From Comamonadaceae bacterium (GTDB lineage: Bacteria; Pseudomonadota; Gammaproteobacteria; Burkholderiales; Burkholderiaceae_C), in NCBI GenBank assembly GCA_947453965.1, contig CANGIQ010000001.1, forward strand, positions 116,060 to 180,059: a stretch of DNA of 64,000 nt. The letters run 5' to 3'. The notes under the pieces were generated by a model. It was not told the DNA's origin and did no database searches. It saw nothing but the letters and a program-made list of their open reading frames with translations. Both the position numbers and the translations under genes were made by a program. This document shows, piece by piece, positions 8,183 to 15,817 of the stretch (position 1 is the stretch's first letter; each line of letters opens with the position of its first letter).

Positions 8183-9265
8183 ATGACCTATGACATCGTG
8201 ACCATCGACGGCGACGGCATCGGCCCCGAGGTGAACCAGTCAGCCATTGAGGTGCTGCGCGAAGCCTGTGGGTCTGCGCTGCTCAACTTCATGCCTTTCG
8301 ACGGCGGGGCAGGGCATTATGTGAAGACCGGTCATGTGTTGCCCGACGAGACCTTGAACGCGTGTCGCAACGCGCATGCCATGTTGCATGGCGCAGCGGG
8401 TTTGCCCGGCGTTACCTATGCCGATGGCACCGAGGTGGGCAACGACTTGCATTTGCAGCTGCGCTTCAAGCTCGATTTGTTTGCCAATGTGCGTCCGATT
8501 CGCTTGTACCAAGGGGTGAAGTCCACCTTGGCCGATTGGTCGGCCGGCCAAATTGATTACGTGATCGTGCGTGAAAACACCGAAGGTCTGTACGCCAGCC
8601 GCGGTGCCGGCGTGAACTTGCGCAACGAATTGGTGACCGACACCCTAGTCATGACCCGCCTGGGTGTGGAACGTGTGGCCAAGTTTGCGTTTGACTTGTC
8701 ACGCCGCCGCAACGGCGCACCGCGCGATCACCAACGCCGTGTGACGGTGTGCGACAAAGCCAACATCTTGAAGACCTATGCCTTCTTTCGTGCCGTGTGT
8801 ACCGAAGTCGCGCAGTCGTATGCCGATGTGGAGATTGACTACGCCTATGCCGATGCCATCACGGTCCACATGCTCAAGAAGCCCGACTTTTACGACGTCA
8901 TCGTGGCCGAGAACATGTTTGGCGACATCATTTCTGATTTGGGCGCCGCCACCGTCGGCGGCCTGGGCATGGCCGCCTCGGCCGAGCTGGGTTTGAACCA
9001 TGGCCTGTTCCAAGGCGCCCACGGCTCAGCGCCCGACATTGCAGGCCAAGACGTGGCGAGCCCGATTGCCACCATCTTGTCCGGCGCCTTGATGCTGCGC
9101 TGGTTGGGCGACCGTCACCACGACGCAACCTTGAGCCAAGCCGCAGACCGGGTAGAGAAAGCGGTGGAAGACGTGCTGGCCCATGGCGACGCCGTGCCGC
9201 ACGACCAAGGCGGCCACGCCCGCTGTACCGAAGTGACGCAGGCGGTGTGCCGCCGTTTGCGCTGA
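8183..9265 (+). CDS. Isocitrate/isopropylmalate dehydrogenase-family protein
   Basis: Metal- and NAD-dependent oxidative decarboxylase family member, 360 residues. Visible motifs are IDGDGIGPEV (residues 8-17), VRENTEGLYASRGAG, DKANILKTY, the metal-ligand region ENMFGDIISDLGAA, and the nucleotide loop GAHGSAPDIAGQD. The family covers 3-isopropylmalate, isocitrate, tartrate and homoisocitrate dehydrogenases. Because it sits in an acid-sugar island and not beside leuCD, a role on a hydroxy-dicarboxylate such as tartrate is more likely than leucine synthesis, but this is inference. It lies 38 bp downstream of the beta-hydroxyacid dehydrogenase. Confidence 0.85.
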   Translation: MTYDIVTIDGDGIGPEVNQSAIEVLREACGSALLNFMPFDGGAGHYVKTGHVLPDETLNACRNAHAMLHGAAGLPGVTYADGTEVGNDLHLQLRFKLDLFANVRPIRLYQGVKSTLADWSAGQIDYVIVRENTEGLYASRGAGVNLRNELVTDTLVMTRLGVERVAKFAFDLSRRRNGAPRDHQRRVTVCDKANILKTYAFFRAVCTEVAQSYADVEIDYAYADAITVHMLKKPDFYDVIVAENMFGDIISDLGAATVGGLGMAASAELGLNHGLFQGAHGSAPDIAGQDVASPIATILSGALMLRWLGDRHHDATLSQAADRVEKAVEDVLAHGDAVPHDQGGHARCTEVTQAVCRRLR

Positions 9266-9306
9266 ATCTTTGAAAAAGGGGAGATACCTAGTACATCCCC
9301 TAGTGC

Positions 9307-9320
9307 GTTAACTGGTTAAC
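9307..9320. promoter_or_regulatory. GTTAAC-TG-GTTAAC inverted repeat, candidate operator
   Basis: Two GTTAAC hexamers, each itself palindromic, are separated by two bases 40 bp upstream of the ApnO-like gene. The 95-bp gap has no other obvious structure except two CCTAGT copies just before it. Position and symmetry suggest the operator of the NanR-like GntR regulator encoded at the end of this cluster; unproven. Confidence 0.45.
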
Positions 9321-9360
9321 TCGTCATACCATCACGCCACTATATGAGTGGAGTGTTGGA

Positions 9361-10188
9361 ATGACATCAATTGCATTGTTTGGTGCGGGCGGAAAAATGG
9401 GCGCCCGTTTGTCGAAAAACCTGGTCGGCTCACGCTACCAAGTGCGCCACGTCGAAGTGGGCGAGGTCGGGCGCAAGCGCCTGCAAGACGAGCTGGGCAT
9501 CAGCTGCTGCTCGGTCGAAGACGCCTTGAAAGACGTGGACGTGGTGATCTTGGCGGTGCCCGACACCCTGATTGGCAAGCTCGCGGCCGACATTGCTCCT
9601 CAACTCAAAGCCGGCACCATGGTGATGACCTTGGACGCGGCTGCACCGTTTGCTGGACATTTGCCCAAGCGCCCCGACCTGACCTACTTTGTGGCTCATC
9701 CTTGCCACCCCAGCATCTTCAGCCCCGAAGTGCACACCGCTGGCGCGCCCGATTACTTTGGTGGCGTGACCGCTGCGCAGTCCATCGTCAGCGCCTTGAT
9801 GCAAGGCCCTGAAGAGGCGTTTGATTTGGGCGAAGACATTGCCAAAACCATTTACCAACCCATCTTGCGTTCTTACCGTGTGACGGTAGAGCAAATGGCT
9901 TTGCTCGAACCCGGTTTGTCTGAAACCGTGTGCGCCACCTTGCTCGATGTGATGCGCGAAGCCATGGACGAAGTGGTCTCACGCGGCGTGCCCGCCGAAG
10001 CCGCACGTGACTTCTTGCTGGGTCACATGACCATCTTGTCGGCTGTGATCTTCAAACAGATTCCAGGCCAGTTCTCGGACGCGTGCAACAAAGCCATCAC
10101 CTTTGGCAAGCCACGTTTGATGCGCGATGACTGGAAGAACATCTTCGATCACCAAGAGATCGCCGACAGCATCGAGCGCATCACCTGA
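9361..10188 (+). CDS. apnO: D-apionate oxidoisomerase-like dehydrogenase (ApnO-like)
   Basis: A 275-residue NAD-dependent enzyme with an N-terminal Rossmann motif ALFGAGGKMGARL (about residues 5-17), the strand VVILAVPDTLIGKLAADI, and a phosphogluconate-dehydrogenase-type C-terminal domain. In known apionate pathways ApnO oxidises D-apionate and migrates a hydroxymethyl group to give 3-oxo-isoapionate. I assign it mainly by combining this architecture with its neighbours: a TRAP binding protein, a RuBisCO-like protein and a DUF1537 kinase all follow in the same direction. It is preceded by a 95-bp gap with a palindromic candidate operator, so it probably opens the operon. The family is likely; the specific substrate is inferred from context. 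Confidence 0.68.
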   Translation: MTSIALFGAGGKMGARLSKNLVGSRYQVRHVEVGEVGRKRLQDELGISCCSVEDALKDVDVVILAVPDTLIGKLAADIAPQLKAGTMVMTLDAAAPFAGHLPKRPDLTYFVAHPCHPSIFSPEVHTAGAPDYFGGVTAAQSIVSALMQGPEEAFDLGEDIAKTIYQPILRSYRVTVEQMALLEPGLSETVCATLLDVMREAMDEVVSRGVPAEAARDFLLGHMTILSAVIFKQIPGQFSDACNKAITFGKPRLMRDDWKNIFDHQEIADSIERIT

Positions 10189-10241
10189 TTTTTTCTCGCG
10201 CTTTTCATAACAACGATTTCACGTTCAATCCAGGAGACCTC

Positions 10242-11222
10242 ATGACATTTCAAAAGACAGTGCGTATTGCTTCTATCGCTGGTGCCGCTTTGCTGGCGCT
10301 GGGTTCAGTCAGTGCTCAAACCGTGTTGAAAATTGGTTACACGCCCGCGGCAACCTCGCACTACGGTGTAGGCTCGACCGTGCTGTGCGACGAAATCGAA
10401 AAAGGCACCCAAGGTCGCTACAAATGTCAGCAGTTCCCCAGCGGTTCGCTGGGTGGTGAACGTGAAATGATCGAAGCCGTGCAACTGGGCACGCTCGACA
10501 TCGTGAATACCTCCACTGGCCCCGTGGGCAACTTTGTGCCTGAGGTCAAGATCGTTGACATTCCTTTCTTGTTCCGCGACTACGACCACGCCCGCAAGTA
10601 CTTTGACGGCCCCAATGGCCAAGAGTTGTTGACCAAGTTCCCTGCCAAAGGCTTGGTGGCTTTGGCTTGGACCGAAAACGGCTTCCGCCACATGACCAAC
10701 AGCAAGCGCGCTATCGTCAAACCCGAAGATGCTGCGGGCTTGAAGATGCGCACCATGGAAAACAAGGTTCACATGGAAGGCTACCGCGCTTTTGGCATTC
10801 AACCTACACCGATGGCATTCCCCGAAGTGTTTGGTGCTTTGCAGCAAGGCACGGTCGACGGTCAAGAAAACCCCATTCCTGTGATCTTGGCGTCGAAGTT
10901 CTCGCAAGTGCAAAAACATCTGTCCTTGACTGGCCACGTGTATTCACCGGCCTTGTTCTTGACCTCACCCCGCGTGATGAACAAGCTCAGCGACGCCGAC
11001 AAAAAGGTGTTCTACGAAGCGGCCAAAAAAGCCAACATCGCACAACGCCAAAAGGTCAATGAAGACGAAGCCAACGGCATTGCCCAGTTGGAAAAAGAAG
11101 GCATGACCGTGATTCGTAAAGTCGATGGCGTGGCCTTCCGCGAAGCTTTGCGCGCCACCTATGTGAACTACTCGAAAGAGTTTGGCGCTGACAACATCCG
11201 CAAAATTCAAGAATACAAATAA
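10242..11222 (+). CDS. TRAP transporter substrate-binding protein, DctP family
   Basis: Secreted solute-binding protein of 326 residues, with a Sec signal peptide ending about SVSAQ (residue 26). The mature sequence starts TVLKIGYTPAATSHYGVGS and carries DctP hallmarks IVDIPFLFRDYDHARKYF and GLKMRTMENKVHMEGYRAFG. DctP proteins bind carboxylates, often through a conserved arginine; sugar acids such as gluconate-type ligands are common. It sits inside the apionate-like cluster and is followed by a terminator, so it can be made in excess over the downstream enzymes. No DctQ/DctM membrane genes are present in the window. Confidence 0.88.
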   Translation: MTFQKTVRIASIAGAALLALGSVSAQTVLKIGYTPAATSHYGVGSTVLCDEIEKGTQGRYKCQQFPSGSLGGEREMIEAVQLGTLDIVNTSTGPVGNFVPEVKIVDIPFLFRDYDHARKYFDGPNGQELLTKFPAKGLVALAWTENGFRHMTNSKRAIVKPEDAAGLKMRTMENKVHMEGYRAFGIQPTPMAFPEVFGALQQGTVDGQENPIPVILASKFSQVQKHLSLTGHVYSPALFLTSPRVMNKLSDADKKVFYEAAKKANIAQRQKVNEDEANGIAQLEKEGMTVIRKVDGVAFREALRATYVNYSKEFGADNIRKIQEYK

Positions 11223-11237
11223 AGCGATGCGCCTGCA

Positions 11238-11272
11238 AAAGACGGCTCTCACATCCTGAGGCCGTCTTTTTT
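11238..11272 (+). terminator. Intrinsic terminator between TRAP binding protein and RuBisCO-like gene
   Basis: AAAGACGGC (11238-11246) pairs perfectly with GCCGTCTTT (11261-11269), followed by a run of six T. The location just after the binding-protein stop codon suggests partial termination, raising binding-protein expression relative to the enzyme genes that follow. Confidence 0.8.
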
Positions 11273-11290
11273 ATTTCAGAAAGTGTTGAG

Positions 11291-12532
11291 ATGACCGAGA
11301 GAATTTACGCGCGTTACTGGTTGGAAACAGGTGACGACCCCCAGCGTGCCGCCGAGGTGATTGCGGGCGAACAGTCCAGCGGCACCTTTTTGAAGTTGGC
11401 CACCGAGACGCCCGCTTTGAAAGAGCGTTCGGGCGCGCGGGTGGAGTCCTTGCAGGTGATTGAGACCGTGGGCGAGCCCAGCTTGCCCGGTGGCATGAAG
11501 TCCAGCACCTACACGCGTTGTTTGCTCGAGTTGTCCTGGCCCTTGGAAAACCTCGGGCCTTGCCTGCCCACCTTGATGGCCACGGTGGCAGGCAATTTGT
11601 TTGAGCTGGCGCAGGTCTCGGGCCTGCGTTTGCTGGATTTGAAATTACCGCCTGCATTTGCCAAAGCCTATCCAGGCCCAGCCTTTGGCATGGCCGGCAC
11701 ACGCCGCTTGAGCGGTGTGGCCAAGGGTCCGCTGATTGGCACCATCATCAAACCCAGCGTGGGTTTGAGTGTGGCCGAAACAGCCCAACAAGTGCAGCTC
11801 TTGGTCGACGGTGGCATTGACTTCATCAAAGACGATGAATTGCAAGCTGATGGCAGCTACTGTCCGTTCGATCAACGTGTCGAAGCGGTGATGCGTGTGG
11901 TCAACGAGGCCAGACAAAAACTGGGACGCCAAGTGATGGTGGCCTTCAACATCACCGGTGACCTGGACCAAATGAAACGCCGCCACGATTGGGTGCTTGA
12001 AAACCAAGGCACCTGTGTGATGGTGTGTTTGAACTCTATAGGCTTGACCGGCTTGACTGCCTTGCGGCAGCACAGCACCTTGCCTATCCATGCGCACCGG
12101 GCCGGTTGGGGTTATTTGAGCCGCAGCCCCTATGTGGGTTGGGACTTTGCCGCGTGGCAACAAATTTGGCGCCTGGCGGGTGTGGACCATTTGCATGTGA
12201 ATGGCTTGCGCAACAAATTCAGCGAACCCGATGAGGTGGTGATTGCTGCCGCGCGTTCGGTGATCAACCCCTTGTTTGAACACGCCCCTATGCATGCCGT
12301 GCCTGTGTTCAGTTCGGCCCAAACGGGCTTGCAAGCCCATGACACCTATGCCGCGTTGGGCAATGCCGATTTGATTTGCACCGCCGGTGGCGGCATTTTT
12401 GGTCACCCCGATGGCGTGGCTTCTGGCGTGACGGCCTTGCGCCAAGCGTGGGAAGCGGCCGAGGCTGGCATTGACTTGGCCAGCTACGCCAAAGACCGTC
12501 CTGCCTTGCAACGCGCCTTGACCTTTTGGTGA
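11291..12532 (+). CDS. RuBisCO-like protein, 3-oxo-isoapionate-4-phosphate decarboxylase or transcarboxylase type
   Basis: A 413-residue form IV RuBisCO-like protein. Known relatives in apiose pathways act on 3-oxo-isoapionate 4-phosphate, either decarboxylating it or converting it by transcarboxylation/hydrolysis. The RuBisCO catalytic landmarks are visible: K154 in TIIKPSVGLS, carbamylation-type K180 with D182 and E183 in FIKDDELQ, H269-R270 in HAHRAGWG, and H302 and K309 in HVNGLRNKF. Spacings K154-K180 (26), H269-H302 (33) and H302-K309 (7) equal those of true RuBisCO. The RuBisCO K177 position is serine (S156), so CO2 fixation on ribulose bisphosphate is unlikely. It overlaps no neighbour but lies 5 bp before the kinase ATG. 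Which of the two RLP reactions it performs is unresolved. Confidence 0.85.
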   Translation: MTERIYARYWLETGDDPQRAAEVIAGEQSSGTFLKLATETPALKERSGARVESLQVIETVGEPSLPGGMKSSTYTRCLLELSWPLENLGPCLPTLMATVAGNLFELAQVSGLRLLDLKLPPAFAKAYPGPAFGMAGTRRLSGVAKGPLIGTIIKPSVGLSVAETAQQVQLLVDGGIDFIKDDELQADGSYCPFDQRVEAVMRVVNEARQKLGRQVMVAFNITGDLDQMKRRHDWVLENQGTCVMVCLNSIGLTGLTALRQHSTLPIHAHRAGWGYLSRSPYVGWDFAAWQQIWRLAGVDHLHVNGLRNKFSEPDEVVIAAARSVINPLFEHAPMHAVPVFSSAQTGLQAHDTYAALGNADLICTAGGGIFGHPDGVASGVTALRQAWEAAEAGIDLASYAKDRPALQRALTFW

Positions 12533-12537
12533 ACTCC

Positions 12538-13923
12538 ATGAGCACTTTTCAAAGCCCAACTCCCGCATGGCCCGAAGGGCTGTTGCTCAGCTATTACGGT
12601 GACGACTTCACCGGCTCCACCGATGTGATGGAAGCCTTCACCGCCGCCGGTGTGCCCACGGTGTTGTTTTTGGATTTGCCGCGCATAGAAGACCTGGCGC
12701 GCTTTGGCCATATGCGATGCATTGGTTTGGCGGGTCAGTCGCGCGGTAAAAGTCCCGAGTGGATGCAGCGCGAACTCCCTGCGGTGTTTGAACGCTTGCA
12801 CGACTTGGGCGCACCCGTCTTGCAATACAAAGTCTGCTCCACCTTTGACTCATCGCCCAGCGTGGGCTCGATTGGGCAGGCGATTGACTTAGGGGTCAAA
12901 ACCTCGGCCTCGACGTGGTCGCCCATGGTGGTGGGCGCGCCACGGCTCAAGCGTTACCAAGTGTTTGGCCATCTGTTTGCAGCGGCCAATGGCGCGGTGC
13001 ACCGCATTGATCGCCATCCCACCATGTCGCGTCATCCCGTCACGCCCATGCAAGAAGGGGATTTGCGCGTGCACTTGGCCGCGCAAACCCAGCGCCGCAT
13101 TGAACTGATTGATTTGGCCGAACTCTCTGAAGGGGCGGGGCAAGCACGTTGCACTGCTTTGCAAGGCGACGACCAGCCCGTGGTGATGATTGATGTGGCC
13201 GACACGGCCAGCCAGATCGAAGCCGGCCGTTTGGTGTGGGAAAACCGTGGCGCGGGTGTGTTCAGTGCCTCATCGTCGGGCTTGCAATACGCCTTGGCCG
13301 CTTATTGGCGCGCCCAGGGTTTGATTCCGGCTACACCGAGTTTGCCCGTGGCCAGTGAGGTGCCGTGCATCGCGGTGGTGAGTGGCAGCTGCTCGCCCAT
13401 GAGTGCAGCGCAAATTCAGTGGGCACGCGCCAATGGTTTTGCCACCGAGCGCTTGGACATTGCCAAGTGTTTGGACCCGCAACACGCCGAGGCAGAAATC
13501 GCCCGCTTGGTGCAGGGTGCCTTGGCGTCGATTGCGCAAAAAATTTCGCCCATCGTGTTTTCTGCTGAAGGACCTGACGATCCGTCAGTCTTGAACTTTG
13601 ATGCCACGGCTGCGGCCGCCAACATGAGCAAGAGCGACGCTGCAGCGCGTGTGGGCCATGTGCTGGCCGAGATCATGCGCCAAGTGCTGGATGGCTCAAA
13701 CATTCGCCGCATTGTGGTTGCTGGCGGTGACAGCTCGGGCGCGGTGGGCAGTCACTTGGGCATTCGTGCCTTGACGGTGGAGGCGGGCATGGCGCCCGGC
13801 GTGCCGTTGTGCCGTGCGTGGTCGGATGACCCGCAACGCGATGGCTTAGAAGTCGCGTTGAAAGGCGGGCAATTGGGTGGGCCGAGTTTTTACGGCCAAG
13901 TGCGTTCCGGCCAATTTGCGTGA
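12538..13923 (+). CDS. oiaK: Four-carbon acid-sugar kinase family (DUF1537), 3-oxo-isoapionate kinase-like
   Basis: ATP-dependent kinase of 461 residues in the DUF1537 family, which phosphorylates acid sugars such as threonate, erythronate or 3-oxo-isoapionate. The N-terminal substrate domain begins with YYGDDFTGSTDVMEAF (residues 19-34). The C-terminal nucleotide domain shows VVAGGDSSGAVGSHLG and the closing ALKGGQLGGPSFYG loop. The ATG at 12538 is chosen over the track's TTG at 12526, which lies inside the upstream gene. Next to a RuBisCO-like protein and an ApnO-like enzyme, the likely substrate is 3-oxo-isoapionate, giving the phosphate used by the RuBisCO-like protein. The family is firm; the substrate is inferred from neighbours. 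Confidence 0.8.
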   Translation: MSTFQSPTPAWPEGLLLSYYGDDFTGSTDVMEAFTAAGVPTVLFLDLPRIEDLARFGHMRCIGLAGQSRGKSPEWMQRELPAVFERLHDLGAPVLQYKVCSTFDSSPSVGSIGQAIDLGVKTSASTWSPMVVGAPRLKRYQVFGHLFAAANGAVHRIDRHPTMSRHPVTPMQEGDLRVHLAAQTQRRIELIDLAELSEGAGQARCTALQGDDQPVVMIDVADTASQIEAGRLVWENRGAGVFSASSSGLQYALAAYWRAQGLIPATPSLPVASEVPCIAVVSGSCSPMSAAQIQWARANGFATERLDIAKCLDPQHAEAEIARLVQGALASIAQKISPIVFSAEGPDDPSVLNFDATAAAANMSKSDAAARVGHVLAEIMRQVLDGSNIRRIVVAGGDSSGAVGSHLGIRALTVEAGMAPGVPLCRAWSDDPQRDGLEVALKGGQLGGPSFYGQVRSGQFA

Positions 13924-13938
13924 TGGTAGATTCATGTC

Positions 13939-14646
13939 ATGACTGCTGAACCCATCCAAAGACGAAAGCTCTACCAGGAAGTTCTGGATCGGCTCATGCA
14001 ACGCATTGAGTCCGGTGAGATTGGTCCTGGCGACCAACTGCCTTCTGAGCGTGAGTTGATGGAGGTCTATGGCGTGGGCCGTGTCGCCGTGCGCGAAGCC
14101 ATGCAAGAGCTGGCGCGCTCAGGCATTGTTGAAATCTCGCATGGCGAGCGGGCCAGGGTGGTGGTGCCCACAGCGCATTTGTTGATCGACCAAATTGCAG
14201 GCGGTGCACGTCATTTGATGCGTATGCAGCCTGAAACGCTGGATCATCTCAAAGAAGCGCGCTTGTTTTTAGAGCTGGGCATGGTCAAGCTGGCGGCTGA
14301 AAAAGCCACGCCTGAGGATGTGGAGCGCTTGCAGGCACGGCAGGCCGATCACCGTGCGTCAATGGTCAATCTTGACCAGTTCATGAAGCAAGACATGTAC
14401 TTTCACCGCGAGATTGCGCGTATCAGCGGTAACCCGATTTTCCCGGCCATTGTGGAAGCGATGTTTGGTTGGGCCAGTGCGTATTACCAATCGATTGTGC
14501 GGGCCCCAGGTGCCGAAGAACTGACTTTGGCAGAGCACCAAAAAATCATCGATGCGATTGCGGCGCACGATGCACCTGCGGCCGTCAAAGCCATGAGCGA
14601 CCACCTGACCCGTGCCAGCGATTTGTACCGACAGGCCAACCTCTAA
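13939..14646 (+). CDS. GntR-family regulator, NanR-like (FCD domain)
   Basis: A 235-residue regulator with a winged helix-turn-helix in residues about 10-75 (GDQLPSERELMEVYGVGRVA, then AMQELARSGIVEISHG) and a C-terminal FCD domain with FHREIARISGNPIFPAIVEAM and AEHQKIIDAI. It ends the acid-sugar cluster, 15 bp after the kinase, and is read in the same direction, the usual place for a local repressor that senses a pathway intermediate. The GTTAAC-TG-GTTAAC repeat upstream of the ApnO-like gene is its most likely target. Confidence 0.86.
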   Translation: MTAEPIQRRKLYQEVLDRLMQRIESGEIGPGDQLPSERELMEVYGVGRVAVREAMQELARSGIVEISHGERARVVVPTAHLLIDQIAGGARHLMRMQPETLDHLKEARLFLELGMVKLAAEKATPEDVERLQARQADHRASMVNLDQFMKQDMYFHREIARISGNPIFPAIVEAMFGWASAYYQSIVRAPGAEELTLAEHQKIIDAIAAHDAPAAVKAMSDHLTRASDLYRQANL

Positions 14647-14672
14647 GCTTGGCTTGCGTCTTCAAGCCTGAA

Positions 14673-15644
14673 TCATTCGGCCTTCACATCGGCCGCTTTG
14701 ATCACCTTGCCCCAGCGTTCATATTCCGATTGGATGTAACCAGCAAACTCAGCTGGCGATTTGCTGGGATGCACCGTGGCACCGATGGCCGCAAACTTGT
14801 CTTGCACCTCCTTGGTGTTCAAGCCCTTGGCAATGGCCGCATGCATTTTTTGAAGGATGGCCGGGGGCACACCAGCGGGCGCACCCAAACCAAACCAGGG
14901 TGAGACCACCAAGCCTGGGTAGCCCGACTCTTTGGCTGTCGGCACGTTGGGCAGTTGCGGTGAACGCTTGTCAGACAGAACGGCCAGAGCCTTGATGCGA
15001 TCGGCCTTGAGCTGCGGCAGAGCCACCACCAAAGAGCTTTGAAAATCCAGCAGCGTGGAGCCGCCGATCAAATCTTGAATTTGCTGCGTGGCGCCTTTGT
15101 AGGGCACATGGTTGAGTTGGGTGCCTGATTGCATTTGAAACAACTCTGCGGCCAAGTGCGGCACCGTGGCCACGCCGGGTGTGCCATAGGCGAGCTTCTC
15201 GGGATTGGCTTTGGCATAGCTGGTCAATTCAGCCAAGGTGTTGAACGGTGCGTTGTTGTTGGCCACGATGATGGGCGTCATGGCCACCATATTGCTGATG
15301 GGCGCAAAGTCTTTGAAGGTGTCAAACGGTGCATTGCCCAGATGCGGCGCAATCGACACCGTGATCACCAGCAAGCCAATGGTGTAGCCGTCTGCCGGTG
15401 ATTTAGCCAACACGCTGTGACCCAACACACCGTTGCCGCCCGGGCGGTTTTCCACCACGACGGGTTGTTTGAACTCTTCGCGCAAGATGTTGGCGGCTTC
15501 ACGACCGACCAAGTCGGTGGGGCCACCCGCAGGGAAGGGCACGATCAGCTTGATGGGTTTGTTGGGCCAGTCTTGCACTTGTGCTTGCGAGGCCAGAGGC
15601 GCCAAGCAAAGGCCAATGATCAGGCTGCGTAAAAGTTTGTTCAT
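14673..15644 (-). CDS. Bug-family (TctC-like) periplasmic binding protein
   Basis: Tripartite tricarboxylate transporter receptor of the Bordetella uptake gene family. From the ATG at 15644 it is 323 residues with a Sec signal ending SQAQ. The track ORF start at 15809 adds 55 residues with no signal character. Family motifs are NKPIKLIVPFPAGGPTDLVG, the ligand-binding VVVENRPGGNGVLG and KSPADGYTIGL, then VPYKGATQQIQDLIGG. It converges on the GntR gene and diverges from a secreted SGNH-like protein. No TctA/TctB membrane gene is close, so ligand and permease are unknown. Confidence 0.9.
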   Translation of the reverse strand: MNKLLRSLIIGLCLAPLASQAQVQDWPNKPIKLIVPFPAGGPTDLVGREAANILREEFKQPVVVENRPGGNGVLGHSVLAKSPADGYTIGLLVITVSIAPHLGNAPFDTFKDFAPISNMVAMTPIIVANNNAPFNTLAELTSYAKANPEKLAYGTPGVATVPHLAAELFQMQSGTQLNHVPYKGATQQIQDLIGGSTLLDFQSSLVVALPQLKADRIKALAVLSDKRSPQLPNVPTAKESGYPGLVVSPWFGLGAPAGVPPAILQKMHAAIAKGLNTKEVQDKFAAIGATVHPSKSPAEFAGYIQSEYERWGKVIKAADVKAE

Positions 15645-15817
15645 GGTGTGAGTTACCTCAAAAGAAGTGCATGGCCAAAAAGCACAGGGGCGATTTCTGG
15701 ATGGTAGAGGGTGGCGCTTGAATCTCTGTCGTATCTGTGACCTTGGGCCGCACCGCCATCGTGTCCAATCCGTTTGCCAGAAGATACTGACACAACAACC
15801 CACTCCCAAAGGATGAC

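Noticed and set aside
11291-12532. A CO2-fixing RuBisCO
   Set aside because: The RuBisCO K177 position is serine, there is no small subunit or phosphoribulokinase, and the neighbours are acid-sugar genes.
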